Part shown: positions 7,102 through 14,844 of the stretch, piece after piece
How positions within the stretch are numbered: the stretch's first letter is position 1
Layout: each line of letters starts with the position of its first letter
Assembly: GCA_023423335.1 (NCBI GenBank)
Contig: JAFAFU010000079.1
Coordinates: 1-19,481, forward strand
Reading direction: 5' to 3'
Length of the DNA stretch: 19,481 bases
DNA from: Bacillota bacterium
GTDB taxonomy: Bacteria > Bacillota > Clostridia > Lachnospirales > Lachnospiraceae
The notes under the pieces: model-generated
What the model was told of the DNA's origin: nothing
Seen by the model: the letters and a program-made list of their open reading frames with translations, nothing else
Databases searched by the model: none
Made by a program: the position numbers and the translations under genes

Positions 7102-8340
7102 ATGGATCATAGAGTCGTAATTACAGGAATGGGTGCAATTACCCCAATCGGAAACAGTGTGGAAGAGTTTTTTGACGGGATGAAGGAAGGAAGCTGTGGG
7201 ATTGACTTTATCAGTAATTTTGATACGGAAAACTTTTCGGTAAAGCTGGCCGCTCCGGTTAAGAATTTTGATGCCAGGAATTATATGGATATTAAGGAAG
7301 CAAAAAGAATGGACCGCTTCTCCCAATTTGCAATCGCTGCTTCCGGAGAAGCGATCAGGGACGCCAGGCTGGACTTAGAGGCTATGGATAAGGAACGCTT
7401 CGGAGTAATCGTCGGTTCCGGTATCGGTGGACTTGAAAATATTGAGAAGGAAGCGAAAACCCTTACGGATAAGGGACCGAGAAGGGTTAATCCCCTGTTC
7501 ATCCCTATGATCATAACGAATATGGCCGCAGGAAATATTGCGATCAAATATGGCGCTTTGGGAGTCTGCACGAATATTGTTACAGCCTGTGCAACCGGTA
7601 CGCACAGTATCGGGGAAGCCTTCCGCAGCATTAAGCACGGTTACGCCGATGTGATATTGGCCGGAGGTACCGAGGCGTCTATTACGCCTTTGGGGATTGC
7701 CGGTTTCTCGAGCTTAACAGCGTTATCCACCAGCACGGATCCCTTAAGGGCATCCATTCCGTTTGATAAGGAAAGGGATGGGTTTGTTATGGGGGAAGGA
7801 GCAGGCATTCTTGTTGTGGAGGAGTATGAGCATGCAATAAAACGCGGAGCGAAAATCTATGCGGAGGTAGTAGGCTATGGCGCCACCTGCGATGCTTATC
7901 ATATCACAGCACCGTCACCGGATGGTCATGGCGGAGCAAGGGCAATGACACTGGCTATGAGGGAAGCGGGGATCTCTCCGGAGGAGGTTTCCTATATCAA
8001 TGCCCATGGAACCAGTACTCCGATCAATGACAGGCTGGAGACGATGGCGATGAAGGCGGCTCTTGGCGAGGCGGTTTACCGGATTCCCGTCAGCTCTACG
8101 AAGTCCATGGTTGGGCATCTGTTAGGAGCAGCCGGCGCAGTAGAAGCGGTTGCCTGCGTCAAAGCGATTGAGGAGGATTTTATTCCGGCTACGATTGGCC
8201 TTATGGTACCGGATGAGGAATGTGATCTGGATTATGTGCCTCTAACCGGAAGAAATGCCAGGGTTGCCTATGCGATGTCAAACTCCTTGGGCTTTGGCGG
8301 TCATAACGCTACTTTAATTTTCAAGAAGATGGAGGATTAA
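7102..8340 (+). CDS. fabF: Beta-ketoacyl-ACP synthase II
   Basis: Elongating condensing enzyme that adds two carbons from malonyl-ACP to acyl-ACP. At 412 residues it matches the family length. The active site is Cys163 in TACATGTHS, His302 in NAHGTST and His339 in VGHLLGAAG, the spacing found in well-studied FabF proteins. The ATG at 7102 follows GGAGG (7091-7095). An in-frame GTG at 7039 would add 21 residues, but these run through the structured leader and have no family counterpart. No fabB-type second elongating synthase is present in the window. Confidence 0.97.
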   Translation: MDHRVVITGMGAITPIGNSVEEFFDGMKEGSCGIDFISNFDTENFSVKLAAPVKNFDARNYMDIKEAKRMDRFSQFAIAASGEAIRDARLDLEAMDKERFGVIVGSGIGGLENIEKEAKTLTDKGPRRVNPLFIPMIITNMAAGNIAIKYGALGVCTNIVTACATGTHSIGEAFRSIKHGYADVILAGGTEASITPLGIAGFSSLTALSTSTDPLRASIPFDKERDGFVMGEGAGILVVEEYEHAIKRGAKIYAEVVGYGATCDAYHITAPSPDGHGGARAMTLAMREAGISPEEVSYINAHGTSTPINDRLETMAMKAALGEAVYRIPVSSTKSMVGHLLGAAGAVEAVACVKAIEEDFIPATIGLMVPDEECDLDYVPLTGRNARVAYAMSNSLGFGGHNATLIFKKMED

Positions 8341-8342
8341 TT

Positions 8343-8852
8343 GTGGATTATAAAGCAATCATTAATTTAATGAAGGAAATGAACCAGACAGAGCTTACAA
8401 AGCTTGAGGTTGAATCCGAGGGAATCCGAATCTGTCTGGAGAAAGCAATTGGCCAGGCAGCAGTGGCTGCTTCACAACCCCAGTTCATCATACCCCCGCA
8501 AATGCCCCAGATTAATTGCAGCCCTGCCCAGTCCGTACAGGCAGGTTTACCGGAGGGGATGAACCAGGCCGCCCCCCCTCCTGCCCAGGCTCCTCATAGT
8601 ACGTCGGAAGAAGCAGGAGCTAAAAAGCTGGTATCCCCGATGGTTGGAACCTTTTATGCGGCAGCGTCTCCTGAGAAGCCGGCATTTGTTAAGGTCGGAG
8701 ATACGGTGAAGAAGGGCCAGACAATCTGCATTATCGAAGCCATGAAGCTGATGAATGAGATCGAGAGCGAGCTGGATGGTGAAATCGTTGAGGTACTGGT
8801 AAAGAACGAGGAGATGGTGGAATACGGCCAGCCGCTGTTCCTGGTCAGATAA
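8343..8852 (+). CDS. accB: Biotin carboxyl carrier protein of acetyl-CoA carboxylase
   Basis: Carries CO2 on biotin between biotin carboxylase (AccC) and carboxyltransferase (AccA/AccD). The 169-residue protein has a short N-terminal helical region, a flexible Pro/Gln/Ala-rich linker (about residues 45-90) and a C-terminal biotinyl domain. Lys135 in EAMKLMNE is the biotin attachment site, 34 residues from the end as in the family. The start is GTG at 8343, two bases after the fabF stop, with GGAGG (8331-8335) inside the fabF end, so translation is likely coupled to fabF. A gap of 126 nt with a structured leader separates it from fabZ. Confidence 0.96.
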   Translation: MDYKAIINLMKEMNQTELTKLEVESEGIRICLEKAIGQAAVAASQPQFIIPPQMPQINCSPAQSVQAGLPEGMNQAAPPPAQAPHSTSEEAGAKKLVSPMVGTFYAAASPEKPAFVKVGDTVKKGQTICIIEAMKLMNEIESELDGEIVEVLVKNEEMVEYGQPLFLVR

Positions 8853-8889
8853 CTTTGTCCGGCAAAAAATTTTGAAAGATAAAGCTCTT

Positions 8890-8978
8890 GGGAAGAACCG
8901 CGGATGTTCGCAATGTGCCCACTCCTTGTTCTTCCGGGTTTTTTGTGCCGCCGTCAGGCGGAAGCATGGAGGATTAAT
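8890..8978 (+). promoter_or_regulatory. Structured leader of fabZ, copy 2 of a repeated leader
   Basis: Diverged copy of the fabF leader. The outer stem pairs GGAAGAAC (8891-8898) with GTTCTTCC (8928-8935), 8 bp. Here it is followed by GGG and six T residues (8939-8944), which makes it terminator-like. A second hairpin pairs CCGCC (8948-8952) with GGCGG (8957-8961) and ends just before ATGGAGGATT, which holds the fabZ Shine-Dalgarno. The matching order of blocks in the two leaders is directly visible. A role in attenuation or translation is inference. Confidence 0.6.
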
Positions 8979-9404
8979 ATGTTAAATATAGATGAAATTC
9001 AAAAGATACTTCCCCATAGACCGCCGTTCCTGCTCCTGGACCGGGTGGAGGAGTTAGTTCCCGGTAAACATGCGGTCGGGAGGAAATGTGTTACTATGAA
9101 TGAGCCTTATTTCGTCGGTCATTTCCCAGGGAAAGCAGTTATGCCCGGAGTAATCATTCTGGAAGCGCTTGCCCAGACCGGTGCGCTGGTTATGCTGACG
9201 GTCGAGAAGAACGCAGGTAAAATTGTGTATTTTGGCGGTATGGATAAGGTTAAGTTCAAGCGTCAGGTGGTTCCGGGCGATGTACTTAAGCTGGATGTGG
9301 AAATTATCAAGAGTAAGGGCAGCTTCGGCGTAGGAACTGCCAAAGCGTATGTGGAAGACCAAATAGCCGTGGAGGCAGTCTTTACGTTTGCCATCGGAGA
9401 ATAA
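8979..9404 (+). CDS. fabZ: 3-hydroxyacyl-ACP dehydratase
   Basis: Removes water from beta-hydroxyacyl-ACP to give trans-2-enoyl-ACP, the substrate of FabK. The 141-residue hotdog-fold protein starts with the typical ILPHRPPFLLLDRV. Its catalytic pair is His48 in GHFPGKAVMPGV and Glu62 in LEALAQTGA. The ATG at 8979 follows GGAGG (8969-8973 region). An in-frame ATG at 8904 would add 25 residues encoded by the structured leader, so it is rejected. No fabA, fabM or fabN lies in the window, so the enzyme that introduces double bonds, if any, is not shown here. Confidence 0.97.
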   Translation: MLNIDEIQKILPHRPPFLLLDRVEELVPGKHAVGRKCVTMNEPYFVGHFPGKAVMPGVIILEALAQTGALVMLTVEKNAGKIVYFGGMDKVKFKRQVVPGDVLKLDVEIIKSKGSFGVGTAKAYVEDQIAVEAVFTFAIGE

Positions 9405-9429
9405 TCGGATCAGCCTTAAGGAGAATACG

Positions 9430-10785
9430 ATGTTTAAAAAAATATTAATTGCAAACCGTGGGGAAATCGCAGTCAGAATCATCCGCGCCTGCCGGGAAAT
9501 GGGAATTGATACCGTAGCCGTATATTCCGAAGCGGACAGAGAGGCTTTGCATGTCATGCTGGCGGATGAGGCTGTCTGTATCGGACCCGCCAAATCCAAG
9601 GACAGTTATCTTAATATGCAGAATATCATCAGTGCCACTGTCCTGACCGGAGCGACTGCCATCCATCCGGGCTTTGGCTTTTTATCAGAGAACAGTTCCT
9701 TCGCACGAATGTGCGAGGATTGCAGTATAACCTTTATCGGGCCGAAGGCCGATACCATAGATCTGCTTGGTAATAAGTCAACAGCCAGGGAAACCATGAG
9801 GTCGGCAGGGGTTAATATAGTACCCGGTTCAGACGGTGAGATTGAGAATCTGCAGGAGGCTTTCGATTTGGCAGAAGCCATCGGTTATCCCGTGATGATC
9901 AAAGCTTCAGCCGGAGGCGGGGGTAAGGGTATGAGAGCGGTGCATCGGGCAGAGGATCTGGAGAATGCCATTATCTCTGCCAGGAACGAAGCAAAAGCCG
10001 CTTTTGGTGATGATAAAGTCTATATGGAAAAATTAATTGTGAATCCGAAACATATTGAGTTCCAGATACTTGCGGACCGGCATGGAAATGTGTTACATTT
10101 AGGTGAGCGTGATTGTTCCGTTCAAAGAAGGAACCAGAAAATGATGGAGGAATCCCCCTCTGCGCGGATGACAAGAGAACTCCGGCTTGAGATGGGCAAT
10201 GCAGCCGTGAAGGCTGCCAAGGCCACCGGTTATGTCAACGCAGGAACAATTGAGTTCCTGCTGGATAAACAGGGCAATTATTACTTCATGGAGATGAATA
10301 CCAGAATCCAGGTAGAGCATCCGGTTACAGAGATGGTTACCGGAATTGATATGATTAAGGAACAGATCCGAATCGCTTACGGAGAAAAGCTTCCCTATTG
10401 TCAGGAGGATATAGAGTTCCGCGGTCATGCCATCGAATGCAGAATCAATGCAGAGGATCCTGCGAAGGGCTTTATGCCCTGTCCGGGTCTTATAGAGAGT
10501 GTTCTGTTTCCCGGCGGATTTGGTATCCGTGTGGACAGTGCCCTTTATCCCGGATATAAGGTTCCCTCCTGCTATGATTCCATGCTGGCGAAGGTAATTG
10601 CTTATGGTAAGGACCGGAATGAAGCAATCCAGAGAATGAAGCGCGCCCTGGCAGAATTCGTCATTGACGGGATAGAAACAAATATTGATTTCCAATATGA
10701 GCTTTTGGAACAGGAAGAGATTATATCTGGAGAATATAATACCGGCTTTATTCAAAGCATCATGAATGGGCCTGCCAATCCATAA
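9430..10785 (+). CDS. accC: Biotin carboxylase subunit of acetyl-CoA carboxylase
   Basis: ATP-dependent carboxylation of the biotin on AccB. The 451-residue ATP-grasp enzyme begins with FKKILIANRGEIAVRIIRA. It has the glycine-rich ATP loop SAGGGGKGMR in the middle third and EMNTRIQVEHPVTE with Glu288, Asn290 and Arg292 in the active site. The ATG at 9430 follows AAGGAG (9418-9423). A longer reading frame from 9388 overlaps the fabZ end and is not supported. Length is as expected for a free-standing AccC; pyruvate carboxylase would be more than twice as long. Confidence 0.97.
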   Translation: MFKKILIANRGEIAVRIIRACREMGIDTVAVYSEADREALHVMLADEAVCIGPAKSKDSYLNMQNIISATVLTGATAIHPGFGFLSENSSFARMCEDCSITFIGPKADTIDLLGNKSTARETMRSAGVNIVPGSDGEIENLQEAFDLAEAIGYPVMIKASAGGGGKGMRAVHRAEDLENAIISARNEAKAAFGDDKVYMEKLIVNPKHIEFQILADRHGNVLHLGERDCSVQRRNQKMMEESPSARMTRELRLEMGNAAVKAAKATGYVNAGTIEFLLDKQGNYYFMEMNTRIQVEHPVTEMVTGIDMIKEQIRIAYGEKLPYCQEDIEFRGHAIECRINAEDPAKGFMPCPGLIESVLFPGGFGIRVDSALYPGYKVPSCYDSMLAKVIAYGKDRNEAIQRMKRALAEFVIDGIETNIDFQYELLEQEEIISGEYNTGFIQSIMNGPANP

Positions 10786-10805
10786 TGTAGAAGGAATGAA
10801 GCGTA

Positions 10806-11747
10806 ATGAATAAGAATCCGTTTAAGTCCAAGCAATATGCTACATCAAAAGTCTACCGGGCAAGGCCTCAGGATATCGACAAGCCTGTTACAGAGAAACC
10901 GAATGTACCGCAGGGGATCATGACAAAATGCCCCCATTGCGGGAAGATCATATATACAAAGCTTTTGATAAAAAATTTTAAGATGTGCGATGAATGCGGA
11001 TATTATTTCAAGGTGTCTGCAAATGAGCGCATTGCTATGATATTGGACGATGAAGAGTTGCTGGAGTTTGATCCTCAGGTGTCTACCAGGGACCCTCTTA
11101 ACTTTCCCGGATATGGTGATAAGCTGGTCAGGACCCAGACCCAGACAGGGCTGGTGGATGGACTGGTAACCGGAAGGGGAAGGATTAACGGGACACCTGT
11201 TTGTGTGGGGGTCATGGATGCGGCGTTCTTCATGGGCAGTATGGGAACGGCAATCGGTGAGAAGCTGGCCAGACTCTTTGAACGGGCCACGAAGGAGAGA
11301 CTACCGGTGATTGTGTTCACGGCCTCCGGAGGAGCCAGAATGCAGGAGGGGATCTTTTCCCTGATGCAGATGGCTAAGGTCAGTGCCGCCGCGGCAAAGC
11401 ACAGCGAGGCAGGACTTCTCTATATCACCGTACTGACAGATCCTACCACCGGCGGCGTAACCGCCAGTTTTGCAATGCTTGGAGATATCATTTTTGCCGA
11501 ACCCGGGGCGTTGATCGGCTTTGCCGGACCGAGGGTAATTGAGCAGACCATCGGACAGAAGCTGCCGGAAGGCTTTCAAAGGGCAGAATTTCTCCTGGAG
11601 CACGGTTTTGTTGACCGGATCGTTACCAGAGACCTGTTGAAAAATACTCTGGGTACACTGCTGAAGCTGCATTATAAGGAAGAGCAAAATCAAACGGCGG
11701 TTGGTGATGCAGACCTTACAACAGATGGATTACCTGAACAATCTTAG
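10806..11747 (+). CDS. accD: Acetyl-CoA carboxylase carboxyltransferase subunit beta
   Basis: With AccA it transfers CO2 from carboxybiotin to acetyl-CoA, forming malonyl-CoA. The 313-residue protein has an N-terminal zinc ribbon with Cys42, Cys45, Cys61 and Cys64 (CPHC and CDEC), as in bacterial AccD. A crotonase-fold carboxyltransferase domain follows with FTASGGARMQEG and DPTTGGVTASFAMLGD. It starts 20 nt after accC with AAGGAA as ribosome binding site. The stop codon is followed at once by the accA Shine-Dalgarno, so the two subunits are probably made in balanced amounts. Confidence 0.97.
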   Translation: MNKNPFKSKQYATSKVYRARPQDIDKPVTEKPNVPQGIMTKCPHCGKIIYTKLLIKNFKMCDECGYYFKVSANERIAMILDDEELLEFDPQVSTRDPLNFPGYGDKLVRTQTQTGLVDGLVTGRGRINGTPVCVGVMDAAFFMGSMGTAIGEKLARLFERATKERLPVIVFTASGGARMQEGIFSLMQMAKVSAAAAKHSEAGLLYITVLTDPTTGGVTASFAMLGDIIFAEPGALIGFAGPRVIEQTIGQKLPEGFQRAEFLLEHGFVDRIVTRDLLKNTLGTLLKLHYKEEQNQTAVGDADLTTDGLPEQS

Positions 11748-11760
11748 GGAGGAGGGCATC

Positions 11761-12546
11761 ATGGACATAACACCGTGGGAAAAAGTCAAATTAGCCCGGA
11801 TGCCGATCAGACCGACCGGACTGGATTATATAGATCGGATATTTGAAGGCTTTCTGGAACTGCATGGCGACAGGCTGTTCGGGGAGGACAGGGCAATTGT
11901 CGGAGGCGTGGCCTTTTTCGGAAGCGTTCCTGTTACAGTAATCGCACAGCAGAAAGGAAGAAATACAAAGGAGAACATTGCCAGGAACTTCTCCATGCCC
12001 CATCCGGAAGGGTACCGAAAGGCACTCCGTCTAATGAGGCAGGCAGAGAAATTTCATCGGCCTGTGATCTGCTTTATTGATACCCCGGGAGCTTTCTGCG
12101 GCCTCGGAGCCGAGGAAAGGGGACAGGGGGAAGCCATAGCCGCGAATCTTGCGGAAATGGCATTACTGAAAACACCGGTTATCTCTGTGGTAATTTCGGA
12201 AGGAGGCAGCGGCGGCGCCCTGGCACTGGGGGTAGCGGACAGAGTCTATATGCTGGAGCATTCCGTCTATTCCATACTGTCACCGGAGGGCTTTGCCAGC
12301 ATCCTTTATAAAGATTCCTCCAAGGCGGAACAGGCGGCCAAGGATATGAAGCTGACAGCCCAGGACCTTTATCAGTTCGGAATTATTGACGGAATCATAC
12401 CGGAGCCCCAGGGGGGTGCCCATACTGACTTTGATCAGGTAATGGAGAATGTGAGGGCTGTGCTTGAAGAGGATTTAAAGAAACTGATAGAGCTTCCGGT
12501 GGAAGAGCTTCTGGAACAGCGTTACCAAAAATTCAGAAGGATGTAA
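11761..12546 (+). CDS. accA: Acetyl-CoA carboxylase carboxyltransferase subunit alpha
   Basis: Partner of AccD in the carboxyltransferase and last gene of the operon. The 261-residue protein shows WEKVKLAR...RPTGLDYI at the N-terminus, DTPGAFCGLGAEERGQGEAIA, and SEGGSGGALALG, all typical AccA. It is shorter than the ~319-residue proteobacterial form because the N-terminal extension is missing, which is common in Firmicutes. The ATG at 11761 follows GGAGGAG (11748-11754), which directly abuts the accD stop. Earlier in-frame starts from 11701 lie inside accD and lack a better site. No clear U-tract terminator follows; the fold-back element at 12614-12764 lies 67 nt downstream. Confidence 0.96.
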   Translation: MDITPWEKVKLARMPIRPTGLDYIDRIFEGFLELHGDRLFGEDRAIVGGVAFFGSVPVTVIAQQKGRNTKENIARNFSMPHPEGYRKALRLMRQAEKFHRPVICFIDTPGAFCGLGAEERGQGEAIAANLAEMALLKTPVISVVISEGGSGGALALGVADRVYMLEHSVYSILSPEGFASILYKDSSKAEQAAKDMKLTAQDLYQFGIIDGIIPEPQGGAHTDFDQVMENVRAVLEEDLKKLIELPVEELLEQRYQKFRRM

Positions 12547-12613
12547 CCATATCAGGATATTAACATAATGAACAAGAAGGTCAGAGGGCTGTTGTATCAT
12601 AGCAATAACGAAG

Positions 12614-12764
12614 CAAGAGACCCCTTATATTTCTCATAATGCACTGTTTGCGGAACAGATTGATGACTATGTGTACGAATACGGACATTTTTGTCCGGAT
12701 GCGGCATACATAATCGAAATCTGTCCTGCAACCTGTGTGTGAAAGAAGTATGAGGGGTCTCTTG
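12614..12764. repeat. Fold-back element (MITE-like or structured RNA) between convergent genes
   Basis: Terminal arms 12614-12634 and 12744-12764 pair over 21 bp with two G-U pairs. Pairing continues inward: 12642-12644 with 12735-12737, 12648-12651 with 12728-12731, 12652-12653 plus 12655-12661 with 12718-12726, and 12668-12674 with 12706-12712. The tip is CGGACA (12682-12687) with TGTCCG (12692-12697) around four T residues. The whole 151-nt stretch can thus fold as one rod. No open reading frame, U-tract or clear target-site duplication was seen. A short mobile repeat or a non-coding RNA both fit. Confidence 0.55.
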
Positions 12765-12810
12765 TGTCATTATGCAATTATACCACGATGCGACGGCCCT
12801 CTTTCCCTGT

Positions 12811-13629
12811 TTAAGCCTTCTTCATAATATAAACGATACTGCTGGTATAGGTGCCGCCATGATCATTGATGTAATCCCGGTATTCTTCGTAATGAATATA
12901 GTATTCCTTTCCCCAGGAGGAGATCCTCAGCATAATGGTGGAGGTGACGGGATCCTTGATTATGCCGGTAACGGTAACATAATGACCGTTGATATTCTCC
13001 TTTACGGACTTATATCGGATTAAGGCTCCGGTTTCTGTCAGGAAATCCGTACCTATCGACGCGGCTAATTCCTTTGGTATCTCTACCTCATACTGCTGAT
13101 ATAAGCGAATTCCCTTCTTACCCCATAGGTTTGGAGTATTTGGTCCAATGGCAAAGATGACAGGGAAGTCATGAGAGAGCATTTCCTCCATCGCTTCCAT
13201 CATATCATAATAGGTCAGGGACCATTTCCATTTTGCCTGGAGCCGTAAACCGAACATCCTGGAATAATCATTGATGGCGGTAGCAGCCCTGGGTCCAAGG
13301 ACAGCCAACCAACGCTTCGTTTTGGTATAGTATCCGTCTATTTTCCTCACAAAATCCATATACTCTGTATAATTGGCTGAATCCGTGCCCTGGAGCACTG
13401 ACTCGGTAAGTGGATTCCGGTAAGCATCGTTATTGATTGCCAGATACAGAAACAAGTCTGAGACAGCTATGGTTCCACAGCCATAATTATGAAGTTTATA
13501 GTCCTGGCTGAACCACCGCTTACCGGGAAACCACATCTGACTGCCGCCGTAGTGAACGGCAGAATCCTTGACAACGGGTACATAATCGGTAGATTTAAGT
13601 TCAATGATGGAACATTTCTGAGATGCCAC
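12811..13629 (-). CDS. Papain/C39-like cysteine-peptidase-fold protein, function unknown
   Basis: Not recognised as a named family with certainty. The 272-residue protein has features of the C39-like papain fold: Cys51 in HNYGCGTIAVSDLFLYL at the start of a helix, and His216 in NGHYVTVTGI. A late ISSWGKEYYIHYEEY stretch resembles the papain NSWG region, with Ser237 where papain has Asn. These could form a Cys-His active site on peptide or amide substrates, but activity is not shown. No signal peptide or membrane segment is visible, unlike many secreted C39-like proteins. The GTG at 13629 is preferred since GGAG lies 6 nt upstream on the minus strand. In-frame starts at 13665 (ATG) and 13686 (TTG) have no ribosome binding site. 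It is convergent with accA and probably monocistronic. No clear promoter was identified. Confidence 0.6.
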   Translation of the reverse strand: MASQKCSIIELKSTDYVPVVKDSAVHYGGSQMWFPGKRWFSQDYKLHNYGCGTIAVSDLFLYLAINNDAYRNPLTESVLQGTDSANYTEYMDFVRKIDGYYTKTKRWLAVLGPRAATAINDYSRMFGLRLQAKWKWSLTYYDMMEAMEEMLSHDFPVIFAIGPNTPNLWGKKGIRLYQQYEVEIPKELAASIGTDFLTETGALIRYKSVKENINGHYVTVTGIIKDPVTSTIMLRISSWGKEYYIHYEEYRDYINDHGGTYTSSIVYIMKKA

Positions 13630-13734
13630 GCAGGTCTCCTGCCTCTTTTCAATATTCAATATCATAATATTCGTATGGGACGGCAAAGTGACTTTTATAA
13701 ATACGGAAGTATTCTTTTAAGAGATTTTATCAAT

Positions 13735-13784
13735 AAAAAAGAGCCGTGCATCAGGTAACGACAGGACCAGAATGTACGGCTCTT
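13735..13784 (-). terminator. Intrinsic terminator after the membrane-protein gene
   Basis: Read on the minus strand, AAGAGCCGT (13784-13776) pairs with ACGGCTCTT (13747-13739), with three more pairs after one mismatch, and the stem runs into six T residues (complement of 13735-13740). It lies 59 nt after the stop of the membrane-protein gene and separates it from the C39-like gene. Confidence 0.85.
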
Positions 13785-13842
13785 GCGGTATATATGTTAT
13801 TTTCCCGGAAGTATCAAGGACTGCATAAGCTTTTTTCGACCC

Positions 13843-14589
13843 TTAAGAAGCTTTCACAGGTTCCGGTCTGTTGAGGAACTCTGCCACTAAGCGGATCAGG
13901 ATGCATAGGATAAAGGTGATCAGCATGATATATTCAAAATTAACCATGTAATCATAATCCCAGCCAAATAACTGGCCCTCCGGTGTCTGGGGATTTTTAT
14001 ACAAATACCACAAAATAACGGTTACCAGGATGCCGAGAAGGGTACTTAGGTACGGCAGCTTACGGAGCGTCGAAGCGGCATAAAACATCATGAAGTAAGA
14101 GACGATAAAGATGATCAGGCCGCTGCCCTCATTCAGCTCCTCAGTTTTCGTTGTCAGGGATAAATAAAAACCAAATACTGCCACGGTTCCAAGCAGGGAA
14201 AAAAGCATCCGGCTCCTGTGGCCTTCCCTGTTATAGCTGACGATCATAAAGGGTACGGAGATAAAGAGATAAAAGATATAATTATATTCATCGGAAAGAG
14301 GCCGACCGGCTATCTGGAATATCAGCATGATGAAGTATATAATGATGATGCCGGAGGGCAGAATCCGGGTGAATATTTTCTGCCCTTCGGTTAATACGGT
14401 ATTTCGGTTGACGGTGTAATCCAGGATAATGCCCAGCAGCGTGCAGGGAAGCATTATGGTGAGAATATTGAGCTGGCTTTCCGCCTGGAAACCTTCAAGA
14501 AAAAGAAAGGTAACCACCATTACCAGATAAACGGACAGAAAGATTAGTGTCGAAAGATTCTTTCGTATCGTAGTTTTTGTTTTATTCAT
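13843..14589 (-). CDS. Integral membrane protein with about eight helices, function unknown
   Basis: The 248-residue protein has about eight hydrophobic segments, near residues 12-34, 40-60, 74-94, 102-119, 127-146, 155-173, 180-198 and 216-240. They are joined by short loops, with a basic N-terminus (KTKTTIRKN) that suggests a cytoplasmic start. The longest polar loop, between the last two helices, contains GWDYDYM. I recognise no catalytic or transport motif and do not assign a family. The ATG at 14589 follows GGAGG with a 5-nt spacer; the ATG at 14601 overlaps that site and is less likely. It has its own promoter (14713-14741), a ~117-nt structured leader and a terminator, so it forms a single-gene unit. 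Confidence 0.75.
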   Translation of the reverse strand: MNKTKTTIRKNLSTLIFLSVYLVMVVTFLFLEGFQAESQLNILTIMLPCTLLGIILDYTVNRNTVLTEGQKIFTRILPSGIIIIYFIMLIFQIAGRPLSDEYNYIFYLFISVPFMIVSYNREGHRSRMLFSLLGTVAVFGFYLSLTTKTEELNEGSGLIIFIVSYFMMFYAASTLRKLPYLSTLLGILVTVILWYLYKNPQTPEGQLFGWDYDYMVNFEYIMLITFILCILIRLVAEFLNRPEPVKAS

Positions 14590-14706
14590 ATATACCTCCA
14601 TTCCTGCGCATACTATAATGACTCGCTTGCGAGACTATACGCATGCTCACTTTCCTTATGTAGTGGGTGTATGCCCACAATTTACAGATGCTTGAATGCA
14701 TCGGAT
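14590..14706 (-). promoter_or_regulatory. Structured 5' leader of the membrane-protein gene
   Basis: From the predicted transcription start near 14706 the leader can form three successive hairpins on the minus strand. The first is GATGC/GCATC, the second GTGGG/CCCAC around CATACA. The third is built on CTCGC/GCGAG and extended by AT-rich and GCATGC-type pairs across an internal loop, ending just before the ribosome binding site. Whether this is a regulator or just secondary structure cannot be told. Confidence 0.4.
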
Positions 14707-14712
14707 CATTAT

Positions 14713-14741
14713 TATTGTAATATCAGGATATGGAAAAGTCA
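14713..14741 (-). promoter_or_regulatory. Promoter of the membrane-protein gene
   Basis: On the minus strand TTGACT (14741-14736) and TACAAT (14718-14713) are spaced by 17 bases, close to the sigma-A consensus. It lies between the ABC-F terminator and the membrane-protein gene. Confidence 0.8.
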
Positions 14742-14788
14742 ATCATACTTGGCTTATAATAACAAATACTTCTAAACTTAGAAAGAAT

Positions 14789-14822
14789 AAAAAACAGAGC
14801 TGCTGCTATCGTGCAGCAGCTC
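14789..14822 (-). terminator. Intrinsic terminator of the ABC-F gene
   Basis: On the minus strand GAGCTGCTGC (14822-14813) pairs perfectly with GCAGCAGCTC (14806-14797) around a 6-nt loop. The sequence continues TG and then six T residues (complement of 14789-14794). It lies 22 nt after the stop codon. Confidence 0.93.
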
Positions 14823-14844
14823 CTTGCTCTGCTTTATCGCGGAA

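Noticed and set aside
12772..13023. Plus-strand open frame of 83 codons opposite the C39-like gene
   Set aside because: It is antisense to a gene with convincing motifs, has no ribosome binding site and no recognisable protein.
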